A stretch of DNA of 64,000 bases from Lytechinus pictus (GCF_037042905.1 NW_026974141.1:1015001-1079000), one strand, 5' to 3'; positions 42,508-50,024 are shown, counted from the first letter of the stretch. Program-made: numbers and translations. The notes: generated by a model not told the origin, from the sequence alone.

Positions 42508-44481
42508 CTATTGTCATTATTATTATTTCTTTTATTCCTGGTATCCAGGTTCAAGATGTTGAAGGTGATTGGATATCAGCCAAGCCGGTAGAAGATGCAG
42601 TCATCGTCAATCTTGGGGATCTTATGCAAATGTGGACAGCAGAAAAACTCATCGCTTCAGTAAGTAATAATGATGATAATAACAATGATACACATCACTG
42701 AGGGCAGTAGTAAGAATTATACCACAAGGCACCTTTGGAACTGTTCTAACATGCCCGAGGCATAGATGAGGGCATTAGGACTGTTTCAAAGGTATTAACA
42801 AGCGTGTGTGATCATTCTAATGCCCCATCAAAATGATCTATTTTTTATTAATTGATTTTGTTTTTATTGAACAGGTTGGCCCCATCAGTACCGGTAAGTA
42901 GAATATTGTTAGGTGGGCCTAGATAACATAAAATACAGAAACATAAATATACATTAATAAGGCCTGAAAACAGTTTAAATGTTTATCTCGTCTGCATAGC
43001 AGAGCAAGACTATAGGCGCTGCTTTTGCAACAGCGGCACTGTGGTCAACATTGAAATCTTAAGTAAGGTTAAGTTTTTGAAATGTCATCACAACTTAGAA
43101 AGTATATGGACCTAGTTCATGAAACTTGGCCATAAGGGAAATGAAGTATTACTTAATATCCTACTTGACTCTGAGTTTCAGGTCACATTTGTAAGGTCAA
43201 ATGTCATTTAGGGTCAATGAACTTGGCCCATGTTGGGGGAGTGAATATCAAAATCTTAACCAAGGTAAAGTTTTTGAAATGTCATAACTTAGAAGTACAT
43301 GTATATGGACCTAGTTCATGAAATATTGACATAAGGTTAATTGAGTATCATTAATTGTCTTGCATGAGTTTTAGGTCAAATGATTAAGGTTCAAAATTTA
43401 TGTAGGTTCAATGAACTTTGACCATGTTGGTATTTTTAGAAATGTCATAACTTTGAAAGTTTATGGATCTAGTTCACAAAACTTGGACATAAGTGTAATC
43501 AAGTGTCACTGATTGTCTTGCACGAGTTTTAGGTCACATGATTAAGGTCAAATGTCATTGAGGGTCAATGTCGTAGGTATGTTTTGAAAATCATCATAAC
43601 TTTGAAAGTTTATGGATCTAGTTGATGAAACTTGAGAATAAGGGTGCACAAGTTTCAGGCCACATGGTCAAGGTCAAAGGTCATGTAAAGTCTGATTTGT
43701 GAATAATTATTTTATAGTCATTTACAAAGTCAGCACTGCTTCTATATTGAATCATGTAATGCAGGCGAGACTGCCTGAGACGTTTAACTTGTCTACAGTC
43801 TGTGATTCCGTGTAAGTCCATAATTTGAATAATCATCAAGAACAGAGCAGGAGCAATTTTATAAAACCATGAAGTACAAAGCGTATGTTATTTCCCTTGT
43901 CTGAAATGTTGCCAATGGTGTGGAAGAGCTGTGGTGTAGTGGTTCTGACTGTTGCCTTGTAAACAGAGGGTCGTGTCGTGTGTTCGAATCCCTCCGTGGT
44001 CTAGCGTTCTTTGGCAAGGCGTTAATCCACACTTTGCCACTCTCAACCCATGTGCTAAATGGGTACCCGGTAGGATGCGAAAGATATTGTATGTTTGAAT
44101 TTGCCAATGCCATCGTGAGGCTGCAAGGAATGCTCCCCAGGGAGTGGAAATTGTGCACTCATCGTGCGGGATTGAAATGAATCCAATGACAGGGGGTTCA
44201 ATATGCTGTAAAGCGCTTTGAGCCGTTCTAGGAAAAGCGCAATACAAAAATTGGCTATTATTATTATTATTATAATTATTAATGGTCCCATTAACTTTGT
44301 ATTTTGTTATAAACAGGTACATCGGGTTATCATGCCTAAGACTTCTGAACCCAGACAATCCATCGTGTTCTTTGGTCACCCGGATGATGACGCGATCATT
44401 GAATGCATCGATGGAAGCAATAAGTACCCTCCAGTAAATAGCTTGGAGTACCTTGAGAAAAGACTATATGCGACGTACTAG
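13337..44481 (+). CDS. Fe(II)/2-oxoglutarate-type dioxygenase, isopenicillin-N-synthase-like fold; 7 exons, 310 aa
   Basis: Joining 13337-13495, 25423-25547, 26309-26378, 35038-35154, 41072-41257, 42549-42659 and 44317-44481 gives 933 nt, 310 codons plus TAG, with every junction GT-AG and every phase closing. Residues 6-60 match the DIOX_N domain (FMYLINHGIP). The C-terminal double-stranded beta-helix has the iron triad His201-x-Asp203 (GEHTDYGG) and His258 (VHRVIMP), plus the co-substrate Arg269-x-Ser271 (EPRQS). LRSLYYPP and NLGDLMQMWT are also typical. From general knowledge, closest family members are uncharacterised iron/ascorbate oxidoreductases such as the UPF0676 group; 310 aa is normal for them. 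Substrate is unknown; probably cytosolic because no signal peptide is seen. The start is chosen because MAKSIAIIDFD opens the domain; the upstream in-frame ATG at 13283 adds a non-conserved His-rich leader. All catalytic residues are present, so it is probably functional. Confidence 0.92.
14047..14056. repeat. Left target-site duplication of the fold-back element
   Basis: GCCTTAGTCT, identical to 15429-15438. Confidence 0.85.
14057..15428. mobile_element. Giant palindromic fold-back element (Mutator-like), interrupted
   Basis: Without an 830-bp insertion, the element is one long palindrome with arms of about 261 bp centred near 14325 (loop GTTACGATTTTTAAC). The left arm is 14057-14317; the right arm is 14333-14410 plus 15243-15428. 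It starts TAACCCAGG and ends CCTGGGTTA. It is flanked by the perfect 10-bp direct repeat GCCTTAGTCT (14047-14056 and 15429-15438). Long terminal inverted repeats with 9-10-bp target duplications are the hallmark of Mutator-like elements; the superfamily assignment is inference. Lies in intron 1. Confidence 0.85.
14411..15240. mobile_element. Terminal-inverted-repeat element inserted in the right arm of the palindrome
   Basis: The ends GGGGCAGTATTCTGAG and CTCAGAATACCACCCC are inverted copies. Inner repeats of GGTATTCTGAG and of AGATAAAAT/ATTTTATCT crowd both ends. It splits a right arm whose left-arm partner is continuous, so it came later. No transposase. End positions are uncertain by 2-3 bp. 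Confidence 0.75.
15429..15438. repeat. Right target-site duplication of the fold-back element
   Basis: GCCTTAGTCT, identical to 14047-14056. Confidence 0.85.
15439..17734. other. Intron 1 sequence without recognised features
   Basis: No exon, RNA gene or well-bounded element found; short local inverted repeats only (for example GAGGTTAGTATACTTACCTC near 16339). Confidence 0.4.
17743..19572. mobile_element. Non-autonomous hAT-like element with GGTTCGG subterminal arrays
   Basis: The ends are TAGTGCTGCAAG and GGCTACAGCACTA. Perfect 8-bp direct repeats CAGCTAAT flank it at 17735-17742 and 19573-19580, the target length used by hAT transposases. Both subterminal zones (17765-17840 and 19465-19562) are packed with GGTTCGG/TTCGGCGAAC motifs, plausible transposase-binding sites. 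The 1.6-kb interior has no transposase ORF. Confidence 0.82.
19581..20386. other. Intron 1 spacer
   Basis: AT-rich, no exon or bounded element recognised. Confidence 0.4.
20395..24436. mobile_element. Second hAT-like element with GGATACCCGAA subterminal motifs, itself carrying an insertion
   Basis: The left end TAGGCCTGACTTGAAACGG and right end GGTGGCAGCACTA are imperfect inverted repeats of the TAGTGCTG type. They are flanked by CCCAAAAC (20387-20394) and CCCGAAAC (24437-24444), an 8-bp near-identical pair. Subterminal motifs GGATACCCG / GGTATCCGAA occur near 20429, 22740, 24354 and 24410. The whole is interrupted by the element at 20443-22715. No transposase recognised. Confidence 0.6.
20443..22715. 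mobile_element. Nested element with TTTTAAAACG subterminal arrays
   Basis: GCAGGGTTGGCACG at the left is inverted as CACAACCCTGCG at the right. Next to both ends are dense palindromic CGTTTTAAAAC/ACGTTTTAAAACG repeats (20455-20545 and 22625-22695). The flanks CGACAGTG (20435-20442) and CGACACTG (22716-22723) differ at one base, consistent with an aged 8-bp duplication. Inside are two G/C-tract segments built on GGGGTCAATTTGACCCC (21125-21152 and 21768-21798). No transposase ORF. Confidence 0.6.
24654..25164. mobile_element. ~510-bp terminal-inverted-repeat element with a residual ORF
   Basis: CATGGGTGTGTTCAATGTCG at the left and CGACATTGAACACACCCCATG (21 bases with one extra C) at the right form ~34-bp inverted repeats continuing into AAATTTAA. 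A 65-codon minus-strand frame (25110-24913) contains PMPKRKRLSNHD, basic as in a transposase or nuclear protein, but too short to assign. Confidence 0.65.
25423..25547 (+). CDS. Dioxygenase exon 2 (residues 54-95, last codon split)
   Basis: Acceptor CTCCACCCTCAG; encodes IRDTFTASKKFFELSEKTKL and onward to FEETEKE. The donor ACA|GTAAGT leaves two bases of a Gln codon. Confidence 0.93.
26014..26194. mobile_element. MITE, copy 1 of the CACAGAAACGTT family (intron 2)
   Basis: CACAGAAACGTTAATAGCGC and GCTAGCGTTACCAACGTTTTTGTG are degenerate terminal inverted repeats; a second copy lies at 48402-48595. Confidence 0.65.
26309..26378 (+). CDS. Dioxygenase exon 3, 70 nt (residues 95-118)
   Basis: T-rich tract then GTTTGTAG acceptor, donor GAT|GTATGT. 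Encodes CCPERERDLKQCFNYTVKAA then TED, matching the DLKxxFN segment normally found before the WPD motif in this family. Its length (1 mod 3) is exactly what is needed to bring exon 2 (phase 2) into frame with exon 4; without it the protein is frameshifted. Confidence 0.88.
26385..29395 (+). repeat. Intronic satellite, ~23 copies of a 125-141-bp unit
   Basis: The array starts within ~10 bases of the exon 3 donor. Each unit contains GACTTGGCTTGGCATCTTTC, CTAATAAACAC, a variable C-rich tract (the source of length variation), CACTCCATCCTGACACCT and GTCTCTCCCTAG followed by CACCCCTCCCACCCTG. Twenty-three copies of CTTGGCATCTTTCTA (first one TTTGCTTGG) were counted. Frames on the minus strand across it are periodic artefacts. 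Confidence 0.92.
29418..29687. mobile_element. MITE of the GGGCCC..TCTTACAAAGAGTT family, copy 1
   Basis: Starts GGGCCCTATCTTTAATACAAG and ends AACTCTTTGCAAGACGG (inverted). Shares GATTGATCCGATCAA-like and ATGGAAATCCAT segments with the copies at 31387, 34103 and 44613. The most diverged copy. Confidence 0.7.
30064..30448. mobile_element. Fold-back element of degenerate TAGACCAAATGGT motifs, copy 1
   Basis: The left half has repeated CATTTCGTCTAATCACCATT-like motifs; the right half has their inverses (GACCAACTGGTTATTAGACG). The ~385-bp region is an imperfect hairpin around ~30260. Same family as 55311-55710. Confidence 0.75.
30449..31386. other. Intron 3 spacer
   Basis: No exon or bounded element recognised. 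Confidence 0.4.
31387..31652. mobile_element. MITE of the TCTTACAAAGAGTT family, copy 2
   Basis: Ends GGGCCCCATCTTACAAAGAG and CTCTTTGTAAGACCGGGCTC are inverted; internal GATTGATCCGATCAATCG and its inverse near the right end. Confidence 0.8.
31653..33420. other. Intron 3 spacer with a partial G-rich element
   Basis: No exon found. 32434-32505 (GGATCTAAAATTTTCCGGGT, then TTTGACAAGCAAAAAAAAAG) is a fragment of the element family seen at 60912 and 62243. A poly-C run (32103-32114) and a poly-G run (32270-32278) are present. Confidence 0.45.
33425..33895. repeat. Palindromic array of TTCGTTAWTCCGAAGG motifs
   Basis: The left arm carries many GGTTCGTTATTCCGAA/AACGAAATAAGG motifs. The right arm carries the inverses (CGAACCTTCGGAATTACGAA). 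The symmetry centre lies near 33697, at ATCATTTAGTTTTCGGACTAACG. The ~470-bp block is an imperfect hairpin built of ~18-bp palindromic words. Confidence 0.8.
34103..34369. mobile_element. MITE of the TCTTACAAAGAGTT family, copy 3
   Basis: GGGCCCTGTCTTACAAAGAG at the left and ATTCTTTGTAAGACGGGGCCC, 21 bases, inverted at the right; body ~266 bp. Confidence 0.82.
34370..35037. other. End of intron 3
   Basis: No element recognised; a pyrimidine-rich tract precedes the exon 4 acceptor. Confidence 0.4.
35038..35154 (+). CDS. Dioxygenase exon 4 (residues 119-157)
   Basis: Acceptor TCTTCTTGATAG; 39 codons from MWPDETIPEFRQSMEELYRW to HCLKLP; donor CCG|GTTAGT. A transposon begins about 20 bp beyond the donor. 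Confidence 0.93.
35176..35880. mobile_element. Inverted-repeat element of the CTGTCACATCGTTCCGTG family, interrupted
   Basis: Left AAGGCTCTGTCACGTCGTTC and right AGCGATGTGACAGGGCCTT are inverted, continuing through CGTGCAAGCCTTGC. Begins ~20 bp inside intron 4. It is split by the 459-bp insertion 35336-35794. A diverged uninterrupted copy lies at 50025-50235. Confidence 0.75.
35336..35794. mobile_element. Nested 459-bp transposon with CAGACCTGCCAAC ends
   Basis: CAGACCTGCCAAC and GTTGGCAGATCTG are near-perfect inverted ends. They are flanked by the 6-bp direct repeat TGTCAA (35330-35335 and 35795-35800). Internal GTACGTTTT/ACAGTTTTT motifs and a 31-base poly-A run (35431-35461) are present. 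No ORF of note. Confidence 0.75.
36008..36230 (+). mobile_element. tRNA-derived SINE
   Basis: A tRNA-like head has an A-box-like GTCCCAGTGGATTAG and a B box GGGTTTGAATCCC. The body contains TTATCCACATTGTGCTGCAC and GAATGGGTACCCGGTAGGAT, which are shared with the SINE at 43921. Confidence 0.75.
36231..36814. other. Intron 4 spacer with a 24-base C run
   Basis: Poly-C 36387-36410; otherwise no exon or bounded element seen. Confidence 0.4.
36815..36955. mobile_element. Relative of the CTGACCATGCAAAAATCGCAAT G-rich element
   Basis: CGCCGCAGAACATTTTTTGA, then GGGGCTGTCCATGC and ATCACAATC, parallel to the inverted core of 11365-11525. Ends are poorly defined. Confidence 0.5.
36956..40194. other. 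Long AT-rich intron 4 stretch
   Basis: No coding exon, RNA gene or bounded element recognised; reading frames here are short and AT-driven. Confidence 0.4.
40195..40262 (+). mobile_element. SINE 3' tail fragment
   Basis: AAAGCGCAGTTGAG to CTGCGCTATATAAATGAACA followed by (ATT)n, typical of the 3' end of tRNA-derived SINEs of this type. Confidence 0.5.
40435..40640. mobile_element. 206-bp element bounded by perfect 19-bp inverted repeats
   Basis: GGGTTGGGTGTCCGGACAC (40435-40453) is perfectly inverted at 40622-40640. The GTGTCCGGACAC core is itself palindromic. Confidence 0.75.
40731..40826. mobile_element. Short palindromic repeat (GTTACCATGGTAAC core)
   Basis: ATAACTTTGCCATTGTGGCA with GTTACCATGGTAAC is mirrored by GTTACCATGGTAGTTGCCAT and CCAAGTTAT. 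About 96 bp, hairpin-forming. Confidence 0.65.
41072..41257 (+). CDS. Dioxygenase exon 5 with the HxD iron ligands (residues 158-219)
   Basis: Acceptor TATTCCTGATTAG, donor GAG|GTGAGT. 62 codons with GTKANCTILRSLYYPP and the iron ligands His201 and Asp203 in GEHTDYGGITLLFQDKQGG. Confidence 0.95.
41311..41405 (+). pseudogene. Relic copy of the 3' half of exon 5, with donor site
   Basis: Aligns without gaps over its 3' part to the end of exon 5 and the first bases of intron 5. It keeps the frame for GRITLLIKDKQGVLE followed by an intact GTGAGT and CTAACTTTACAT. The iron-binding HTD is replaced by QKY, so it could not supply an active site. A potential acceptor (ACTTAACTTGTATCAG) precedes it; including its 68 nt after exon 5 would shift the frame. 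Confidence 0.8.
41585..41645 (+). pseudogene. Second, more decayed exon 5 relic
   Basis: CATATTTGGCCAGCATACTC and AAATCACTTTGCCCTTCTAA then GATAAG follow the 41311 relic position by position, but with in-frame TAA stops and no donor. Older or faster-decaying duplicate. Confidence 0.6.
41646..42268. other. Intron 5 spacer
   Basis: No exon or element recognised. Confidence 0.4.
42269..42540. repeat. (GTA)n and (ATT)n microsatellite just upstream of exon 6
   Basis: About 20 GTA triplets (42274-42336) with interrupted AGTA runs, then ATTATTATT tracts to ~8 bp before the exon 6 acceptor. Long Leu/Ile/Ser frames here are artefacts. Confidence 0.9.
42549..42659 (+). CDS. Dioxygenase exon 6 (residues 220-256)
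   Basis: Acceptor TTCCTGGTATCCAG directly after an ATT microsatellite; 37 codons with DAVIVNLGDLMQMWTAEKL; donor TCA|GTAAGT. Confidence 0.95.
42990..43790. mobile_element. Repeat element with ~4 internal ~160-180-bp tandem units
   Basis: Units share GTTTTTGAAATGTCATAACT, TATGGACCTAGTTCATGAAA, CTTGGACATAAG, AGTTTTAGGTCACATGATTA and AGGTCAAATGTCATT. The flanks are CGTCTGCATAGCAGAGCAAG at the left and GCAGGCGAGACTGCCTGAGA at the right. From general knowledge this is a widely dispersed invertebrate repeat; its class is not certain. Confidence 0.65.
43921..44281 (+). mobile_element. tRNA-derived SINE, near full length
   Basis: Head with A-box-like TGGTGTAGTGGTTCTGACT and B-box-like GTGTTCGAATCCC. 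The body has TTGGCAAGGCGTTAATCCAC, AAATGGGTACCCGGTAGGAT and GCTCCCCAGGGAGTGGAAA. The tail is AAAGCGCAATACAAAAA with (ATT)n. It ends ~35 bp before the exon 7 acceptor. Pol III promoter remnants are present; it is not a functional tRNA gene. Confidence 0.85.
44317..44481 (+). CDS. Dioxygenase exon 7 with distal His, Arg-x-Ser and stop (residues 257-310)
   Basis: Acceptor TTGTTATAAACAG; VHRVIMPKTSEPRQSIVFFG to KRLYATY then TAG at 44479-44481. No AATAAA lies close by; the first clear one downstream is at 45183-45188, beyond a MITE, so the 3' UTR end is unsettled. Confidence 0.95.
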   Translation, partial: VHRVIMPKTSEPRQSIVFFGHPDDDAIIECIDGSNKYPPVNSLEYLEKRLYATY

Positions 44482-44612
44482 ACAAGAACTATTTCTACAT
44501 GTATATCAGATTGTTTTTATCGGCAATATTATAAACTTGTTTTTAAATCGTAATTTGAAATGGAGATGATTGGATGAAATGTATTTACATCAAGAGAACG
44601 TTGTGATATTTC

Positions 44613-44888
44613 GGGCCCGGTCTTACAAAGAGTTACATTTGATCCAATCAATCTCAACTGCATGGAAATCCATCCATGCCATAATTTTTTTCTACAGGAA
44701 ATTTGCACGATCTCCTTTATAGCAAACAAAGAGAATCGCGCTGATTCTTTGAGAGAACAATGTATGTATGGACATACATCATATCTAGAAAATACTTTTA
44801 ACAAATCTGCATTTTTGATGTTGACATTGCTGGCTGTCCATAGTTAAGATTGATTGGATCAATCGCATCTCTTTGTAAGTCGGGGGCC
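44613..44888. mobile_element. MITE of the TCTTACAAAGAGTT family, copy 4 (in the dioxygenase 3' region)
   Basis: GGGCCCGGTCTTACAAAGAG at the left, inverted as CTCTTTGTAAGTCGGGGGCC at the right; may be transcribed in the 3' UTR. Confidence 0.82.
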
Positions 44889-45588
44889 TCTGGATGAATG
44901 TAATTACTCAATGTATCATTGGTTACTGATAACAAAGATACTACAAAGGGAAGATCAGACAGTACATAGACCGCATAATGAAACGCTCGGGAAGAGCGCC
45001 CTACAGCGTTGTGTAAGTAACAAACTTTTTCTACCTTTGCGTATCGCGAGATGGTTGTGTACAAAACATATGAGAGAAATGGTGAAGGGTTGAAGGAATA
45101 GACGATTTTTATATTAAGAATTTTTTTTTCTTCAATTTTCCCCCTTTAATTTGTGATGAATATATTTTAGAGGTGTCTTGGTAATAAAACGTGGAATTAT
45201 TCCCATGCGCCACCCTTAAGCCCTCTCCAAACTCCCCTCTCTCATTTTCCCCATATGTTTTATACACAGTCGCGTGCCGATATGCGAAGGTTTACCTACT
45301 CAACGCTGTTGGGCGCCCTTTCCCCATAAGCATTTATCAAGCGTTTCAAATAATCGTCGAAGTGTCCGGTCTTCCCCTTGTAGTATCTTTGTTGATAATC
45401 AAAAGAAAACTGCTGAATTTTGTGAATTTTTTCAAAATGGGCTGATCAATGCACTTGTTTTGTTTTAGTCCTAACATAGCACTTCATCCTCAGGCAAGAG
45501 CTTAACCTGCCTTGCTTCTCATCACTCTGTGAACGAGATGACCAATAGCTGAAAATGTCCACCAGGAGTGGGGAAGGCACATTATTTA
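44889..45588. other. Downstream of the dioxygenase gene
   Basis: AATAAA at 45183-45188 is the first plausible poly(A) signal for the gene. No coding exon recognised. Confidence 0.35.
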
Positions 45589-46182
45589 TTTAAAGGAGAA
45601 TGAAACCCTTGAAACCAGCTGAATCCATATCAAAGAGAAAAATCAAAGAAACATATTGTTGAAAGTTTGAGGAAGATTGAATGAATAATAAGAAAGTTAT
45701 GAGCATTTAAATATTGAGATCACTAATGCCATGTAGATCCTCCCATTGGCAATGCGACCAAGATCTGTGATGTCACACACGTACAACTCCCTCATTACTT
45801 TAGTACTTATTTCACTTATATTCTCACTTTTATAGAGTCTAACCCAAGGTGATGTGTTCTCTTTATGAGAGGACAAGTACAGAGGTTTCACAACATTATA
45901 TCATTGATGAATCGTTTGTCATATGATTAGAATGAGCAAAAAGAGATGTTTTGGGGTATATTTTCAGTGTCCAAAAGGGGAGAGTTGTTCATCTGTGACA
46001 TCATAGATCTTGGTCGCATTGCCAATGGGAGGATCTCCATAGCATTAGTGATCTCGACATTCAAATGCTCATAACTCTCCTATTGCTAGTCCTATTTTAC
46101 TCAAACTTTTGTTGATCTTATTCTTTGATTTTTCTGCTTTCACAAAAGCTAACTTGCTCCAAGAGTTTCATTCTCCTTTAAG
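45589..46182. mobile_element. ~590-bp palindromic element with TTAA ends, copy 1
   Basis: Begins TTAAAGGAGAATGAAACCCT and ends AGAGTTTCATTCTCCTTTAA. The inverted similarity continues over ~200 bp (GATCCTCCCATTGGCAATGC pairs with GCATTGCCAATGGGAGGATC). The TTAA at each end fits a TTAA target-site duplication as used by piggyBac or Kolobok transposases (inference). Confidence 0.85.
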
Positions 46183-47333
46183 AGTGATATTTCATATATT
46201 ATCGGAATTTTTCCTCACACATTGGCAAATTTTTAAGCATATATCCAACTTGATTGCAAAAGAAATGTCTTGAACTGAATAATTATGAATGGGGGACTTA
46301 TTTTTACCTATGTTAGCATACTATAAACCCAACCCATTCCCTGCGCAGAAAATTTTAGAGTATCATTATTTTTTGCAAAAGTACTTTTTTAAAAACTCAA
46401 TTTAATTTGTAAGATTTTTTTTGGTCCATTTATCAAGGGGTAAAAATTGTTGTTTTACTATCAGTTATTTCATGTTAGATATAAAGAAATAAAGGATATT
46501 TTAGGTTGCCTTTATCATGCAAGTGACATGCTATAAATAGTACAAAAAATGTTTAGGCTAAAAAAAATGAAAAAATGAATAGTTTCTTGTAGCCTTCCAA
46601 AAGCATAAGTTAACTTCAAGACTGTATGAAATAAAAACATAAATATTACTAACTGAAATAATGCTTTAGTGTTAAATATATGTGTAAATATCCTTTTCTA
46701 AACATATGAAGATGAATAGATAAAATGAAGGAGTACTTCTTTACATTACCATCTTTAAAAAAAAATTAAGATGGTATCTTTGAAGAAAAAGATAAAAAAG
46801 AGTAGCACAGGTATCTATGAATTGGTTGAAAATTAGACATTTGTACATTTTTTGAAACCAGATTGATTAAAAATGTACGGTTCGATCCCTTTTAAATTTT
46901 TTGCCTTGTAAATATACATTAGACAGTACTCGACCATTTTTTTTTAACTCCTACATTTGATGTATTTATCATGTAGAATTATGTAGGAGCTGCATCCCAG
47001 GGGAGAGGGGGGTACCCCCTCCCCTCATGATTATGTTTAACCCTACGTAGGCCGGGGTATTTTGGGAGATCATATGGCCGGGGGAGGGGCCTCCCAGGCC
47101 AAGATATGTAATAAGGGAGAAAAATATCTTATTTAATTGATTAGGCACATAATTTTATTTGTCCTGCCTCCCCACAAAAAGATCCTTTCAACATGCCCAG
47201 GTGCCGCTTCTACAAAATGTATTTGTCTTTGCATGTGCCATTGTGTGTTGACCAACTATCATAGACAAAGTTTTATTTTTCCCTATTGCCTGTACAATAT
47301 TGGATTCTAGAGGGCAGTATTCTTCCTAAGCCC
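46183..47333. other. AT-rich intergenic stretch
   Basis: No gene or bounded element recognised; a G-rich patch at 46995-47090. Confidence 0.4.
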
Positions 47334-47914
47334 TTAAAGGAGAATGAAACCCTTGAAACCAGCTGAATCCATATCAAAGAGAAAAATCAAAGAAACATAT
47401 TGTTTGAGGAAGATTGAATGAATAATAAGAAAGTTATGAGCATTTGAATATTGAGATCACTAATGCCATGTAGATCCTCCCATTGGCAATGCGACCAAGA
47501 TCTGTGATGTCACACACGTACAACTCCCTCTTTGCTTTAGTACTTATTTCACTTATATTCTCACTTTTATAGAATCTATCACAAGGTGAGGTGTTCTCTT
47601 TATGAGAGGACAAGTACAGATGTTTCACAACATTATATAATTGATGAATCGTTTGTTATATGATTAGAGCAAAAAGAGATGTTTTGGGGTATATTTTCAG
47701 TGTCCAAAAGGGGAGAGTTGTTCATCTGTGATATCATAGATCTTGGTTGCGTTGCCAATGGGAGGATCTCCATAGCATTAGTGATCTCGACATTCAAATG
47801 CTCATAACTCTTCTATTGCTAGTCCTATTTTACTCAAACTTTTGTTGATCTTATTCTTTGATTTTTCTGCTTTCACAAAAGCTAACTTGCTCCAAGAGTT
47901 TCATTCTCCTTTAA
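47334..47914. mobile_element. ~580-bp palindromic element with TTAA ends, copy 2
   Basis: Same termini and internal palindrome as 45589-46182, with small deletions (for example the GTTGAAA segment near 47403). Confidence 0.85.
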
Positions 47915-48401
47915 ATATGTGATGCCCTTCAGATCAATGGGGCAGAATTATTTCTAGTTGCTATTTGCAGTTATATGATATATATATATTTGTTCATCAA
48001 TCTCTTCTTACAAGCTGGAGTGAGTTTATAAACAATGCACACAAGATGATAATAATCCTCATAATTTCAGTATATTTTTTTATATTTTGCTTATTATATT
48101 GGAACTTCCTTTCCTGGTGTTTTCCGGATATTATAATACATTGGTCTTTTGATTATTGCTTGCCCTCATAAAGAGAAAGCCTCTTTTATTTCAGAAATTA
48201 TTGATAATACCTGTGTTAGCTACAATGTACAACCATACAACCTGGGATAATGGTCACATATATTTCTCTTTGAGCTGTATCATCATCATTATACATTTCA
48301 TGTACTGTTAATGTGCTATCAATGTCTTTGAGTGCTATTCTTAATGTGCTATTTTCTTATGCACTTTTTTGATAGCTAGATGAAATGATCAGTGCCAGCC
48401 A

Positions 48402-48595
48402 CACAGAAACGTTGTTAGCTTAATAACAGAGCGCTAACAGTAAGCCCAGTCACATCTTTCGGATTGTGACGTCAAAACATTTATTTCAACGTGTAAGTAA
48501 TGCATTGTTGTAACATTAGGCATCGCTGCTACATTACTGGTTGTAACAGGGCCTCTGTTAGCGCATTGTTAGCACTAACAACGTTTCTGTCCTGT
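48402..48595. mobile_element. MITE, copy 2 of the CACAGAAACGTT family
   Basis: CACAGAAACGTTGTTAGC at the left is inverted as GCACTAACAACGTTTCTGTC at the right; central TTGTGACGTCAAAACATT. Relative of 26014-26194. Confidence 0.75.
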
Positions 48596-50024
48596 CAGTA
48601 CTGATAATTACCGTTAGTTTCTTATCCAATGAGACTGAGTTTCTCTGTGCTTTTTTTATATATAAATGTTATGTGTCTGCAGATAAATGGAATTTTTGGT
48701 CTATTTGAAACCTTCTCAGATGACGGATCTCACTCTGACTATTCCATCATTCAGATTTATTCTGTGTATACTAAAACAATGTACTGTGTTGGAAGCTGCT
48801 TTAGCTCATTTGTGTTACACTAATATTGCACATGATCAAAGATTTGGAAGAGAAATAAAAATACAAAGTAAGTATACCATTTTCAATGCACTATTGTTTT
48901 TTAAAGAATATCCTATTAATTCTAGTCAAAAATTCATCATTTCACTCTCTGAATTAGCAATGAACTTCAGAATTTTGGATGGATTTAAGATGGAACACCC
49001 GTCATTAATAATGGTAATCTGTACTGAAATTTAGTTTGTTTCGATGTACTGTGAGACATAACCAAAGACTTCTTGAGTGCATGTTTTGTATGGGTCATAA
49101 TTGTTTGAAAAATATTCCCTATTCTATGCATGCTACTCTCCAAAGCTATGTCAATAAAATAGCGATTTTGTTCCATTTATAAGTATTCTATCTTCATTAT
49201 TGAATACTCTATGGTTTTGCTGTGCTGGTATTTACAAATTTGTTTTAAATACAACTCAAAAAGACTTTACATGCGCACTGTATAATTATCGCTGATTTAA
49301 CCTCAAACCATTACATTGCAAATCTATGTTTTGAATTTGTTCATATTCACTCATACTCATGAGCAATATATACATTTGTTTATGTGCAAAAGCATGTTCA
49401 CTTTTTAATCAGTGTCGGACTAACCTCTTACATTTTGATGGCCAATCCAGTAAGGCTTTTGGTATCACAAAAAATTAGCTTTGATATACATGTATATTTA
49501 TAAAACATCCCTTGTGTGCAAAATGTTATGTAGCACACATTGATTAAATTAGACTCTGAAGACTGTTAATGTACATCTGCCATTTATCCATATCAACCCA
49601 TTCTATAAAACAAATAATGTATAGGTCATGATGTTAGTAGCGATACAGTCATCATGGGTAGGTACAATATTTTGCTAAAGCAGTCCGCACTTGTACCTTG
49701 TACAATCGCGGTAGATACCCTAGAGTGCTAATTATCGTCACAACACACTTACAACCTGTGCATTATTTGTTTCATTTAAATCATTGGCAAATCTTTGATT
49801 CGCACTCCATTCTTTGTGAAACACCTGGGCTCGGTAACACATAGATTAGCGGTCAATCGCTAAATGGACTGACCAATCAAGGTCAATGTTACACGTGCAT
49901 TTGGTTCGAAATTCTGACCAGGAACCAATCTGAAGTATTCTTTCATATTTGCTATTCATCGCTAAGCTTTGTGTTTACGGGGCCCAGGACTGTGAGTTTT
50001 GTTTGTTGATTGACTTCTGTATGG
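48596..50024. other. Intergenic stretch without recognised features
   Basis: Frames of up to 115 codons at 48687 lack splice context, domain-like composition or start context, and were not called. Confidence 0.4.

Noticed and set aside
42224-42701. Poly-Leu, poly-Val and poly-Ser frames
   Set aside because: Translations of the GTA/ATT microsatellite; only the exon 6 part is coding.
43921-43995. tRNA gene
   Set aside because: Only box-like motifs remain, the cloverleaf is not convincing, and a SINE body and (ATT)n tail follow.
45697-47628. Two similar 64-codon minus-strand frames (45697-45891, 47434-47628)
   Set aside because: They lie in the same part of two copies of the TTAA palindromic element; repeated because the element is repeated.
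48687-49034. 115-codon plus-strand frame
   Set aside because: AT-driven, hydrophobic, overlapped by another frame, no splice or domain support.
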